Positions 23,516 through 32,062 of a stretch of DNA of 64,000 nucleotides are shown here, piece by piece (position 1 is the stretch's first letter; each line of letters begins with the position of its first letter). The stretch covers positions 124,001-188,000 of the forward strand of contig OZ245051.1 of the NCBI GenBank assembly GCA_965224515.1, in the 5' to 3' direction. Under the pieces are notes generated by a model that saw nothing but the letters and a program-made list of their open reading frames with translations, was not told the origin of the DNA and made no database searches. The stretch comes from Sedimenticola_A sp040506425 (GTDB lineage: Bacteria; Pseudomonadota; Gammaproteobacteria; Chromatiales; Chromatiaceae). Position numbers and translations under genes: made by a program.

Positions 23516-23688
23516 CCCTCCTCAGAACAATTCGTCTATATAACGCAAACCCAGCCGCTCCCGGCATCTGCCGAATGCAAAACAACTCAACTGATTTGAT
23601 CAAATGCTTGAAACCATTATTCAGCCAATTAATTATCTAATTTAAGATGACTAAACAGTTCCAAAAATCAAGAATTTGGAAAGCGAAC

Positions 23689-23703
23689 GCAATCGGTATG
23701 CCA
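23689..23703 (-). promoter_or_regulatory. Sigma-54 promoter P5 (NrfD-complex operon)
   Basis: Minus strand TGGCATACCGATTGC, GG-N10-GC with TTGC, 174 bp upstream of ATG 23515. Confidence 0.8.
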
Positions 23704-23791
23704 ACATCCTATAAATCAACGTATCTACCTGTAATATCTAAATAATGTTAAGACAGACACAGACGAAGCCAATCAATTCAGCATCTGGAAC

Positions 23792-23806
23792 ATGACAAGA
23801 TGGCAT
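23792..23806. promoter_or_regulatory. Activator-binding dyad for P5, proximal
   Basis: ATGACAAGATGGCAT, starting 89 bp beyond P5. Identical in all 15 bases to the proximal site of P6. Confidence 0.75.
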
Positions 23807-23857
23807 ATCACACCTCGGGCTATGTATTAAATATCTGTAAACAAAAGAAAAATACAC

Positions 23858-23872
23858 ATGCCAAAATGGCAT
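23858..23872. promoter_or_regulatory. Activator-binding dyad for P5, distal
   Basis: ATGCCAAAATGGCAT, a perfect palindrome apart from the centre, 66 bp beyond the proximal site. The remaining part of the 23516-23972 gap shows no gene or clear terminator. Confidence 0.75.
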
Positions 23873-23972
23873 TGATCTATTCTTTATCTACCAGTAGCCA
23901 ATACAAGCTGACGGATGGCAATCACATTTCAACCGAATTTCAATAAACGGTTCAATCCAGGTTTATCCGGCA

Positions 23973-24920
23973 CTATTCAGACATTGCATTTTCAAGTAGA
24001 AGGCTGACATTCCGATTGCGCTTTTTTGCTGCAACATCAAGTGCGGTCCGCCCCCGCCTGCTCTTCAGGAATGGATCGGCACTATTTTCAAGCAACAATT
24101 TAACCAAGCTCTCAGATCGTATTGAAGCGGCTTCCATCAGCGCGCTAATTCCATCTGCATCCTGTTGATTGACATCTGCCCCTCGGCGTAACAGCCGCTC
24201 TGCAGCCTCAATATGATCCTGGCCAACAGCCCAGATAAGGGCTGTAGCACCATCTGAATCAACCGCATTGATATCTGCACCACTGTCCAGCACCAGGTCA
24301 ATGACATGGGCATGACCTTTATCTGCTGCTATCAGCAGGGCTGTCGAACCATGATCATCACGTGCCGAGAGGTCCGCCTTATTATTAAGAAGCAGCATGA
24401 TTGTTTCAGGATGGCCTTTTTCCGCTGCATGCATAAGTGCTGTCCTTCCATCCCTGTCACCCTTGTTTGGATCTGCCCCTTTGTAGAGGAACTGCTCAAC
24501 CATATCAGTCAATCCGTACCTTGCAGCGATAGTCAGCGCATCCCACCCGGCACGTGTCCTTGCATTGAGATCAGCACCTCTCTCCAGCAGCAGAGCACTA
24601 AGTGCATCGTGACCATTCTCTGCAGCAAAGGTAAGTGCCGTACATCCGGCATCAGTAGCTGCATTGACATTTGCCCCCCTTGAAAGCAGAGCAGCTGTGG
24701 CGTCCATACTGTCACTCTCTATCGCCATCATGAGCGCGGTTTTGCCGATATTATTCGGACTATTAACATCTACCCCACGGTCCAGCAGCAGGTCGATACC
24801 TTTCACGTCTCCAATACTGGCTGCCATGCGTAACTCTTTCTCCTGCGTCACATCGCCGGCAAAGGCATGCAGACTCATTCCAGCCGTGATTAGCAGAGCC
24901 AAAATCGTTTTCTGTTTCAT
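23973..24920 (-). CDS. Exported ankyrin-repeat protein
   Basis: 315 aa. Signal peptide KTILALLITAGMSLHAFAG, then about eight consecutive ankyrin repeats (for example GKTALMMAIESDSMDATAALLSRGANVN and GRTALMHAAEKGHPETIMLLLNNKAD). Ankyrin arrays mediate protein-protein contacts; exported bacterial examples often sit beside cytochrome or peroxidase genes. It is 44 bp downstream of the NapC-type gene and probably co-transcribed from P6, hinting at an assembly or scaffold role for periplasmic cytochromes. No enzymatic motif. Confidence 0.85.
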   Translation of the reverse strand: MKQKTILALLITAGMSLHAFAGDVTQEKELRMAASIGDVKGIDLLLDRGVDVNSPNNIGKTALMMAIESDSMDATAALLSRGANVNAATDAGCTALTFAAENGHDALSALLLERGADLNARTRAGWDALTIAARYGLTDMVEQFLYKGADPNKGDRDGRTALMHAAEKGHPETIMLLLNNKADLSARDDHGSTALLIAADKGHAHVIDLVLDSGADINAVDSDGATALIWAVGQDHIEAAERLLRRGADVNQQDADGISALMEAASIRSESLVKLLLENSADPFLKSRRGRTALDVAAKKRNRNVSLLLENAMSE

Positions 24921-24964
24921 GAATCTCTAAACCTTGTTGTGGTTCTGAACTGATAGCATCTGGA

Positions 24965-25540
24965 TTATGACTCGCCCTTGTCATCCGGCTCATCAGGCTC
25001 ATCAGGCTCTTCATGGGCCAATCCCTTGTGACAATCGATACAGGCCTTGCCTTCATCCATTGCCCTACCGTGGCGCTTACGTGCACTACGGTCCTGCTCG
25101 CTCATGTCCATTTGTTCAAACTCGTGACAGGAGCGGCACTCTCTTGAATTGGTGGCCCGCATCTTGTCCCAGACGCGAGTCGCCATTGCCCAGCGTTGAG
25201 ATTCATATTTTTCCGGCGTGTCGATGGTACCCAGTATTTCGTGCAGCACATCCTTGTAGGCCAATACCTTCATTACCATTTTTGGTACAAATTCCCTGGG
25301 GACATGGCAATCCGAACAGGTGGCGCGCACACCGGATGCGTTTTTGTAATGAGTTGTCTCTTTATACTCTTCGTAATTTACTTTCATGCTGTGACATGAA
25401 ATACAGAAACCCATCTCGTTGGTTGCAGATAAACCAAGATTGAATAGACCGGTAAAGATTATTCCTGCGAAAAATACGATACCAAGCACAATAATTGTTC
25501 TTTTGCGGGAACCGCCGCCCCCTGATGAACTACTCGCCAT
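24965..25540 (-). CDS. NapC/NirT-type tetraheme quinol dehydrogenase
   Basis: 191 aa. A cytoplasmic Ser/Gly-rich start, one membrane anchor (TIIVLGIVFFAGIIFTGLFNLGL, about residues 14-36), then four heme c sites CISCH, CSDCH, CRSCH and CIDCH, the family pattern. The conserved GFCISCHSMKVNYEEYKETTHYKNASGVRATCSDCHVP stretch identifies the family. It oxidises quinol and feeds periplasmic reductases. The C-terminus carries a short acidic repeat EPDEPDEPDD. A plausible donor for the pentaheme cytochrome/molybdoenzyme operon. Preceded by perfect sigma-54 promoter P6. Confidence 0.93.
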   Translation of the reverse strand: MASSSSGGGGSRKRTIIVLGIVFFAGIIFTGLFNLGLSATNEMGFCISCHSMKVNYEEYKETTHYKNASGVRATCSDCHVPREFVPKMVMKVLAYKDVLHEILGTIDTPEKYESQRWAMATRVWDKMRATNSRECRSCHEFEQMDMSEQDRSARKRHGRAMDEGKACIDCHKGLAHEEPDEPDEPDDKGES

Positions 25541-25668
25541 ACACCCACCCTCTTTGTTTTACCTTTGAAACACCCCCGTATCGCTCACCTGTTGCGGTGA
25601 ACCCAGAATTGCTTTTGTTTCGATAGGGGATAACCCACGTCGATAGAGACGAAGCCTGATAAGCGATT

Positions 25669-25683
25669 GCAAACCACGTGCCA
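25669..25683 (-). promoter_or_regulatory. Sigma-54 promoter P6 (NapC-type cytochrome)
   Basis: Minus strand TGGCACGTGGTTTGC, a full consensus match, 129 bp upstream of ATG 25540. Confidence 0.88.
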
Positions 25684-25770
25684 CATTGCCCAGACACAGC
25701 TATACACCTGCTGTTGAACAACAATGGACTTTACTTATGGCAATGGATCGAAGCGATAAACTGCATAACC

Positions 25771-25785
25771 ATGACAAGATGGCAT
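25771..25785. promoter_or_regulatory. Activator-binding dyad for P6, proximal
   Basis: ATGACAAGATGGCAT, starting 88 bp beyond P6; same 15 bases as the proximal site of P5. Confidence 0.75.
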
Positions 25786-25836
25786 GCAGATACAATTCAG
25801 TTCAGTTAATGGATTGTTATTAAAAAGAAAAACAGA

Positions 25837-25851
25837 ATGCCAAATTGACAT
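25837..25851. promoter_or_regulatory. Activator-binding dyad for P6, distal
   Basis: ATGCCAAATTGACAT, 66 bp beyond the proximal site, the same spacing as at P5. The rest of the 25541-25939 gap shows nothing else. Confidence 0.72.
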
Positions 25852-25939
25852 GCAGGGGAAATAGAAGACACCCACCAGTCTAGGGAGGGGGTATCATCTA
25901 TAGGGTAGTGTTGCTGTAAAGCGGGGCTACTGCCGGATG

Positions 25940-26419
25940 TCAGCTATCCACCCAGTCGGCCGGGCGTTTCTGGTCTTCACGAAGCACCGGGGCAAAATAA
26001 TCATCGGCATAATCCAGGTCAACATCATTGCCATCTTTATCTATCATCGGCATATCGTAGTCTTTCCAGCCACGCATGCCGGTTTGCAGTGAACAGACAT
26101 TCTCATATCCGAGAACCTGCATGGAGTGGGCGGAAAGGATACTTCGGTACCCTGAACGGCATACAATAACGATTTCACGTTTTCGAGATTTTACCAGTTC
26201 AGGCTCTGTCTCTTCATAGTCCCATTCACAGGCAGATTCCAGAATACCCCTGGGAACGTTCATCGCGCCATCTATATGCATAGCATCGAACTCGTAGGGT
26301 TCGCGAACGTCCACGACCAGCAGGTCCGGGTTCGCTTCAAGACGCTCTTCCAGGTCCCACGGCATGATCTCCTTAACGTCGGTCATACAACTGCGGATCT
26401 GTTCAATAAACCTAATCAT
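25940..26419 (-). CDS. Rhodanese-like sulfurtransferase
   Basis: 159 aa, single rhodanese domain with active-site loop CRSGYRS (Cys about residue 108) and the CH2A-like region VDVREPYEFDAMHIDGAMNVP. No signal peptide, so cytoplasmic. It moves sulfane sulfur to a nucleophile such as cyanide, thiols or carrier proteins. A C-terminal acidic extension of about 30 residues (DLDYADDYFAPVLREDQKRP) goes beyond the core fold. It lies between the sigma-54 regulon and the NarXL-like genes with no clear operon partner. Confidence 0.9.
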   Translation of the reverse strand: MIRFIEQIRSCMTDVKEIMPWDLEERLEANPDLLVVDVREPYEFDAMHIDGAMNVPRGILESACEWDYEETEPELVKSRKREIVIVCRSGYRSILSAHSMQVLGYENVCSLQTGMRGWKDYDMPMIDKDGNDVDLDYADDYFAPVLREDQKRPADWVDS

Positions 26420-26500
26420 GATTATCTATTCCTGTACTGCCTAGGGCATAGCCCGCTACCAATGCATGACCGTGAGGCGGCATCACGTATCAATTCGAAT

Positions 26501-27148
26501 TCAACCTCTAGGACAGAGACTCTGCTCGACGGCGATCACTGCCGCCTCAACCCGGGAGTGGACGTCGAGTTTACGCAGTATCGCCTTCACATGAAGTTTA
26601 ACCGTACCGTCTGAGATACCCAGGTTACGGGCGATCACCTTGTTGCTCTGCCCCTCGGCCAGGTGGCATAAAATCTCGCGTTCGCGGGGCGTCAGATCAG
26701 AGAATGCATCCTGTGCAGCGGAGCTGTCCGATTCACCCTGTACCGCCTTGGCCAGAATACCAGTCAGCTCTTTGGCTACAACAGTTGAGCCGGCGACGAT
26801 CTCTTCCAGTGCGGTAATCAGTTCATTGGGCTCCATGTCCTTGAGCAGGTAGCCCTGGGCGCCGTTCTGCAACGAGTCTATAACGTCCTTCTCATCACGA
26901 CTGGTTGTGAGCATTGCGATGGGCATTGTCAATTGACGTCCGCGAAGATCCTTCAGCACTTCTATACCCGTCATGTCCGGCATGCGCATATCCAGCAGCA
27001 CCACATCCGGCTGTTCTTTGGCCACCATTTCGATTCCCTGCTGACAGTCACCCAGCGCCCCAACGACATCGATTCCCCGGCGCTGCAGCAGTTCCTGCAA
27101 CCCGATACGAAACAGGGCATGGTCATCAATCAGCAGTATGCGCATCAA
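26501..27148 (-). CDS. NarL/FixJ-family response regulator
   Basis: 215 aa: receiver with phospho-acceptor Asp in VVLLDMRMPDM (about residue 54), and a C-terminal LuxR-type helix-turn-helix (LTPREREILCHLAEGQSNKVIARNLGISDGTVKLHVKAILRKLDVHSRVEA). Close to NarL/NarP in layout. The start codon overlaps the stop of the NarX-like kinase (ATGA), so they form a pair. In relatives such regulators control anaerobic respiration genes; targets here are not identifiable. Confidence 0.92.
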   Translation of the reverse strand: MMRILLIDDHALFRIGLQELLQRRGIDVVGALGDCQQGIEMVAKEQPDVVLLDMRMPDMTGIEVLKDLRGRQLTMPIAMLTTSRDEKDVIDSLQNGAQGYLLKDMEPNELITALEEIVAGSTVVAKELTGILAKAVQGESDSSAAQDAFSDLTPREREILCHLAEGQSNKVIARNLGISDGTVKLHVKAILRKLDVHSRVEAAVIAVEQSLCPRG

Positions 27149-28788
27149 ACAGCCTCTTGTTGTTTTGGTGCCCTACGGGCATCGGCATTATAGATCAACT
27201 CGACCCGGGTTCCCTCACCAGGCTCACTCTCGATCCGGATACTGGCACCAAGACGATGAGCCCTCTCTTCCATGATGGAGAGTCCGATATGTTCTCCCGG
27301 GTTACCACTTGGACTGGCGTTTTCGAAGCCCACACCATCATCCTCTATCAGGACTGTATATTCGTTATCACCCTGGCAGGTCAACAATACGCGCACGGTA
27401 TGGGCCTGGGCGTGTTTTCGTACATTCACCAGGCTCTCCTGAACAATGCGCAGTATCTGCATCTCCTCGCTTGCCCCGAGATTTATCTGGCGACAGCTTT
27501 TCTGGAAAAAGATCGGGGTACCGGTCTCCTGGCGGAAACGCTGGGCAAGTTTCTCCAATGCCGGTGCCAGCCCCCGTTGATCCACCGGTGCACGAAAATT
27601 GTTGAGCAGTTCTCTCAGTTCGTTATGGGCTTCGTCCAATGCGTTCCTGATTCTGTCCAACTCACTTCGGCTCTTGGGGCCCACATTTTCAAGCTCCTGG
27701 GTCTCCTCCAGCATACGGACCTGGAAGCGCAGGCTGGCCAGGGTCTGCGCCAGGGAGTCATGGAGCTCATGAGCCAGGGCGGTTCGCTCCTGGATAATAG
27801 AGAGCCTGTGAGCCTCTTCATCTGAACGTTGCTTGGCGATTGCGATACCAAGATGATTGCCAATGGTGTCCAGCAGGTACTGCACATCATCGCGTCCCTT
27901 GCTCTCCGCCCTTTTTACGTAGATACGATAGAGCCCCAACTGATCACCATGATATTCAAGGGGCACGGTAACCACGTCCATCTCGTTGAGACCATACATG
28001 TGTCGGTTGTTGCGCACTGAGCACTCTGCAGCGCCATGCTCACACAGGATATCACCGCTTGTGAGAGCCTTGCCGCACTCGCAGAGTGGAACCGGCAACT
28101 GCTCCTGCTCGGTCATGGGCTGATCATCCAGTCCGACACTGCCGACCAGGCGCATCTGTTCCTGGTTGGTTGCCAACTGCACGGTGGCGGCCTTGCCGTG
28201 AACAATCCCTTTGAGTACCACCAGGTAGCGCATCAGCAGGCCATCCATGTCGTCCACTTGGTTGATACTGGAGGCGACGTCATAAAGGATATTCACCGCC
28301 GATGTCTGCTGGGCCAGGCGACGGGTCTGGCGTGCCACGCGATTATCCATATCCTCGTAGAGGTCGATCAGCTCACCACTCAGACTGTCCAAGTCCCTGG
28401 CCACCGAACCGAGTACACCGACACTCTCAAGGGGCAGGGATGACCAGGGATCACCCTGGCAGACATCGGCCACCGACTGCTCGAGCTCCACCAGGGGTTT
28501 GAGGAGTTGACTACGCAGACGCCCTGCACCCACCAGGCCGGCAACCATTGAGAGAAAGCCGACCAGGATCATCAATACAGGGAGATTATGCTCACTGCCG
28601 ATACCGGCAAATACCAGTATGGCGAGAATAAAGTTAAAGACCAGGGTGGTTGCGAGCGCACCCAGGGGACCAAGCAGCCGACCCACAACGAGGATGCGCA
28701 GAATGGAGGAGCGGTTCATCAACGAGGCCAAAAAGCCTTCGCCAACCATGCCGCCTGATTGCTGTTGCTCTTCCTGGAGATCGTTCAT
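27145..28788 (-). CDS. NarX-like sensor kinase lacking the nitrate-sensing periplasmic domain
   Basis: 547 aa. Two closely spaced membrane segments (about residues 38-60 and 66-88) leave almost no periplasmic loop, so the NarX P-box sensor region is absent. A HAMP-like linker follows, then a GAF-like domain with a NarX-type cysteine cluster (CECGKALTSGDILCEHGAAEC). The HisKA_3 H-box is ALAHELHDSLAQTLASLRFQ and the HATPase end is IEDDGVGF...GLSIMEERAHRLGA. It phosphorylates the overlapping NarL-like regulator. The retained Cys module suggests cytoplasmic redox or FeS sensing rather than nitrate binding. Confidence 0.9.
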   Translation of the reverse strand: MNDLQEEQQQSGGMVGEGFLASLMNRSSILRILVVGRLLGPLGALATTLVFNFILAILVFAGIGSEHNLPVLMILVGFLSMVAGLVGAGRLRSQLLKPLVELEQSVADVCQGDPWSSLPLESVGVLGSVARDLDSLSGELIDLYEDMDNRVARQTRRLAQQTSAVNILYDVASSINQVDDMDGLLMRYLVVLKGIVHGKAATVQLATNQEQMRLVGSVGLDDQPMTEQEQLPVPLCECGKALTSGDILCEHGAAECSVRNNRHMYGLNEMDVVTVPLEYHGDQLGLYRIYVKRAESKGRDDVQYLLDTIGNHLGIAIAKQRSDEEAHRLSIIQERTALAHELHDSLAQTLASLRFQVRMLEETQELENVGPKSRSELDRIRNALDEAHNELRELLNNFRAPVDQRGLAPALEKLAQRFRQETGTPIFFQKSCRQINLGASEEMQILRIVQESLVNVRKHAQAHTVRVLLTCQGDNEYTVLIEDDGVGFENASPSGNPGEHIGLSIMEERAHRLGASIRIESEPGEGTRVELIYNADARRAPKQQEAV

Positions 28789-28930
28789 CGGTTATTTGTG
28801 CAAGACTCTGTCCCAGTTAAGTATTGAAACCAATTTTTGCAGCCTATCCAGCCCCTGTAGGTCGGGCTTCAGCCTGATGGGTAAAGGATTGATTCTAACA
28901 CGAACACCCCGTTTCTCACCCGGCCAAGAA

Positions 28931-30061
28931 TCAGCCCGACAGCACCCCGTTTACCGCTTTCAGCTGTTCAAATGCCAGCGCCTGTCCCAGCTGTGCCCCT
29001 TCAATACCCTGTGCCTTCAGCGCCTGCACAGAGATGGCAGATGCCGCCTTTAGCGACTTGCGGTATAGAGGGCAGATACGGGCTGCATCCCGGGGAAAGA
29101 GTGAGGAGAGCAGCGACAGCAGAGACTCGAAACGCTCCCCCTGCTGCTGGGCCCTGGAGCGGTGAAGAAAGTGCACCACCCCTGCTCCATCACCACTGAG
29201 AGGCGCCGTAAATGACGGAGCCAGATCCACGGCGAGGGTTACCAGCTCCAGGTAATCTTTCTCAGCCCGCATACCTGATAACGCATCCGCATCAGCACGA
29301 ACAGACTGAAACATGACCGAGGCAAAGCGCACCCTGGGATCCCTGCTGATGAGGCTTGCCCTCTTCAGTGCAGAGACGGGTTCACTGTCACCTTCCCCGG
29401 CATGGGCCCCCGGGTCTCCCATGCTTGCGGCCAAATTGGGCATGGTCACCTCAAGGGCACCGCAACGGTGGAGTACTTCGAAGAAGCGCCAGGGCTGATC
29501 AGTAACCAGGGCGAGCTTCATCTCCTGCCACACCCGCTCTGGCTTCAGCGCCTTGAGATCAGCCGAGGCCGCCATTGTCTTCATCAGGGCATGGGTGCCA
29601 TGTGCTACCCTGAACCCCCATTTTCCCAGCCGGGCTGCGAAACGGGCCACCCTGAGCAGCCGCACCGGGTCTTCCGTGAAAGCCGGGGTGATGTGGCGCA
29701 ACATGCCGTCATTCAAATCCTGCTGACCCTGGAACGGGTCAACCAGCACACCCTGTTCATCCTCGGCAATGGCATTGATGGTCAGATCACGGCGCTGCAG
29801 ATCCTCCTCCAGGGGCACGTCGGGACCGGCATAGGTCTCGAACCCCTTGTATCCCGGACCTGTCTTGGTCTCCCTGCGTGCCAGGGCATACTCCTCACCG
29901 GTATCCGGATGCAGAAACACCGGGAAATCAGCATCGGCCCTTTTATACCCCTGGGTCAGCATCTCCTCTTCCGTTCCTGCAACCACCACCCAGTCGACAT
30001 CCTTGACCGGGAGATCCAACAGGCGATCCCTCACTGCGCCACCGACTTTGTAGACCTTCAT
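28931..30061 (-). CDS. cca: CCA-adding tRNA nucleotidyltransferase without HD motif
   Basis: 376 aa. Adds or repairs the 3' CCA of tRNAs. Class II nucleotidyltransferase head: VGGAVRDRLLDLPVKDVDWVV with the DxD catalytic pair, then RRETKTGPGYKGFE, EEDLQRRDLTINAIA and EDPVRLLRVARFAAR. In E. coli Cca the C-terminal half carries an HD phosphohydrolase (VRFAALTHDLGKG from memory). Here the corresponding line reads VRFASVMFQ, so that metal site is missing. The ATG overlaps the stop of the ABC exporter gene by 4 nt. Confidence 0.93.
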   Translation of the reverse strand: MKVYKVGGAVRDRLLDLPVKDVDWVVVAGTEEEMLTQGYKRADADFPVFLHPDTGEEYALARRETKTGPGYKGFETYAGPDVPLEEDLQRRDLTINAIAEDEQGVLVDPFQGQQDLNDGMLRHITPAFTEDPVRLLRVARFAARLGKWGFRVAHGTHALMKTMAASADLKALKPERVWQEMKLALVTDQPWRFFEVLHRCGALEVTMPNLAASMGDPGAHAGEGDSEPVSALKRASLISRDPRVRFASVMFQSVRADADALSGMRAEKDYLELVTLAVDLAPSFTAPLSGDGAGVVHFLHRSRAQQQGERFESLLSLLSSLFPRDAARICPLYRKSLKAASAISVQALKAQGIEGAQLGQALAFEQLKAVNGVLSG

Positions 30062-31866
30062 ACCCCGTCCCCTGGCAGCTGCTCACGCTCTTCCTGCTGT
30101 AGCAGCCACATGTTGTGATAGATGCCACCGCTGGCCAGCAACTCCCGGTGGCTGCCCTGCTCCACGATACGCCCCTGATCCATGACCAGGATACGGTCGG
30201 AATCCACTACCGTGGAGAGACGATGGGCAATAACCAGGGTGGTATGGTCCTGGGCCACCTCGCGCAGTGTCTCCTGGATCGCCTGCTCGGTCTTGCTGTC
30301 GAGTGATGAGGTCGCCTCGTCGAACACCATTATTCGGGGGCGTTTCAAAATAGCCCTGGCGATGGCAATACGCTGCTTTTCACCGCCGGAGAGCTTCAGG
30401 CCACGTTCACCCACCAGTGTCTCGTAACCCTGGGGAAGGGATTCGATAAACTCCCGGATATGGGCCATGCCGGCTGCTTTTTCAACCTCTTCCCGACTCG
30501 CACGGGGGCGGCCATAAGCCAGGTTGTAATAGATGGTATCGTTGAACAGCACAGTATCCTGGGGCACGATGCCAATCGCCTCGCGCAGGCTCTGCTGGGC
30601 CACCTGGCGCAGATCCTGCCCATCGATGGTGACCTGCCCTTGTGTCACGTCATAGAAGCGAAACAGCAGTCTGGACAGGGTGGATTTACCCGCTCCGCTG
30701 TGCCCCACCACGGCGACCTTCTCCCCGGGTTTCACCGTAAAATCCACGTCATGAAGAATCGCCCGATCCGCCTGGTAGCTGAAATCCACATGCTCGAAGC
30801 GCACCTCGCCCCGGGTCAGTTTCAGGGGCTGCGCATCCGGCCGGTCCTGTATCTCCGGCTGCTGCTCCAGCAGTTTGAAAATCAGGTCCATATCCGCCAG
30901 TGAATACTTGATCTGGCGATAGACGATGCCCAGAAAATTGAGAGGAATGAACAGCTGCAGCATAAAGGCGTTGACCAGCACCAGGTCACCGATGGACATA
31001 CTGCCCTCCACCACACCATTGGCGGCGAAGAACATGATCGCCATGACACCGATACCGATAATCGCACCCTGGCCGAAGTTGAGAATGGACATCGAGGTGG
31101 TGCTCATCACCGCCTTGCCCTCCCACTCGCCCAGGGTGGCGTCAAACCGGTCAAGCTCCAGCTGCTCGTTGCCGAAATACTTCACCGTCTCGTAGTTGAT
31201 CAGGCTGTCCAGGGCCTGGCCGTTGGACTGGGACTCCAGCCGGTTCATCTGCAGGCGGTAATCCATGCGCCACTCGGTTACCGCAAGGGTGAAGGCCACG
31301 TAGACCGCCACCGTACCGAAGGTGACCAGGGTGAATGCCGGATCATACTGGGTGAGCAGGATAGCCGCGACCATGGCGAACTCCACCATCATCGGCAGGA
31401 TACTGAACACCATGTAGTTGAGAATGGTGCTGACACTGCGGGTACCCCGCTCCAGGTCCCTGCTGATAGCACCGGTCTTGCGCTCCAGGTGAAAGCGCAG
31501 GGAGAGATCATGAAGGTGAGCCATCACCTGGGTGGAGAGGCGTCGCATGGCATGGTAGCGCACACGGGCGAAGACCACGTCCCTCAGCTCGTTGAACAGT
31601 GAGCCACCGACCTTGAGCAGCCCGTAACCCACCAGCAGGAACACCGGCAGAACCAGCAGGGTCTGTTCACTCTTCTCCAGGCCATCCACGATCTCCTTGA
31701 GCACCAGGGGAATGCCCACATTGGCCATTTTGGCCAACACAAGACAGGCCAGGGCCAGCAGGGCGCGTCCCCTGTAGTCCCAGAGATAGGGCAGCATGCC
31801 CCTAAGATTCTGCCAATCCCTACGATCATCATGGGGACGGCTATAGGCGTGTGTAATGTGTGACAT
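30058..31866 (-). CDS. Atm1/HMT1-type ABC half-transporter (fused permease-ATPase)
   Basis: 602 aa. Six-helix exporter membrane domain in the first 330 residues, including the Atm1-family stretch FHLERKTGAISRDLERGTRSVS and NYETVKYFGNE. ATPase domain: Walker A GHSGAGKST, Q-loop IVPQDTVLFNDTI, signature LSGGEKQRIAIARA, Walker B IMVFDEATSSLD, H-loop IAHRLST. Bacterial Atm1-like exporters move glutathione-linked metals or persulfides across the inner membrane and functionally resemble the mitochondrial iron-sulfur exporter. Forms an operon with cca by start-stop overlap. Confidence 0.92.
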   Translation of the reverse strand: MSHITHAYSRPHDDRRDWQNLRGMLPYLWDYRGRALLALACLVLAKMANVGIPLVLKEIVDGLEKSEQTLLVLPVFLLVGYGLLKVGGSLFNELRDVVFARVRYHAMRRLSTQVMAHLHDLSLRFHLERKTGAISRDLERGTRSVSTILNYMVFSILPMMVEFAMVAAILLTQYDPAFTLVTFGTVAVYVAFTLAVTEWRMDYRLQMNRLESQSNGQALDSLINYETVKYFGNEQLELDRFDATLGEWEGKAVMSTTSMSILNFGQGAIIGIGVMAIMFFAANGVVEGSMSIGDLVLVNAFMLQLFIPLNFLGIVYRQIKYSLADMDLIFKLLEQQPEIQDRPDAQPLKLTRGEVRFEHVDFSYQADRAILHDVDFTVKPGEKVAVVGHSGAGKSTLSRLLFRFYDVTQGQVTIDGQDLRQVAQQSLREAIGIVPQDTVLFNDTIYYNLAYGRPRASREEVEKAAGMAHIREFIESLPQGYETLVGERGLKLSGGEKQRIAIARAILKRPRIMVFDEATSSLDSKTEQAIQETLREVAQDHTTLVIAHRLSTVVDSDRILVMDQGRIVEQGSHRELLASGGIYHNMWLLQQEEREQLPGDGV

Positions 31867-32062
31867 TCAGTGTTCTTTTGTTGAGGAAGGGGCCATTAAC
31901 CGCAATAGTCGCCTGGAATTGAACCGTTTGCGGCGCTCTGATGTATACCTTTTATCTGTTAAAGTACACAAATCGTGTCAATTGTATGAAACTTTCGCAA
32001 CCCGGCGGATTCTATATGAATTCGACGGTCAGCGAACACCGTGTACTTGAGAGTAGTTTTTT

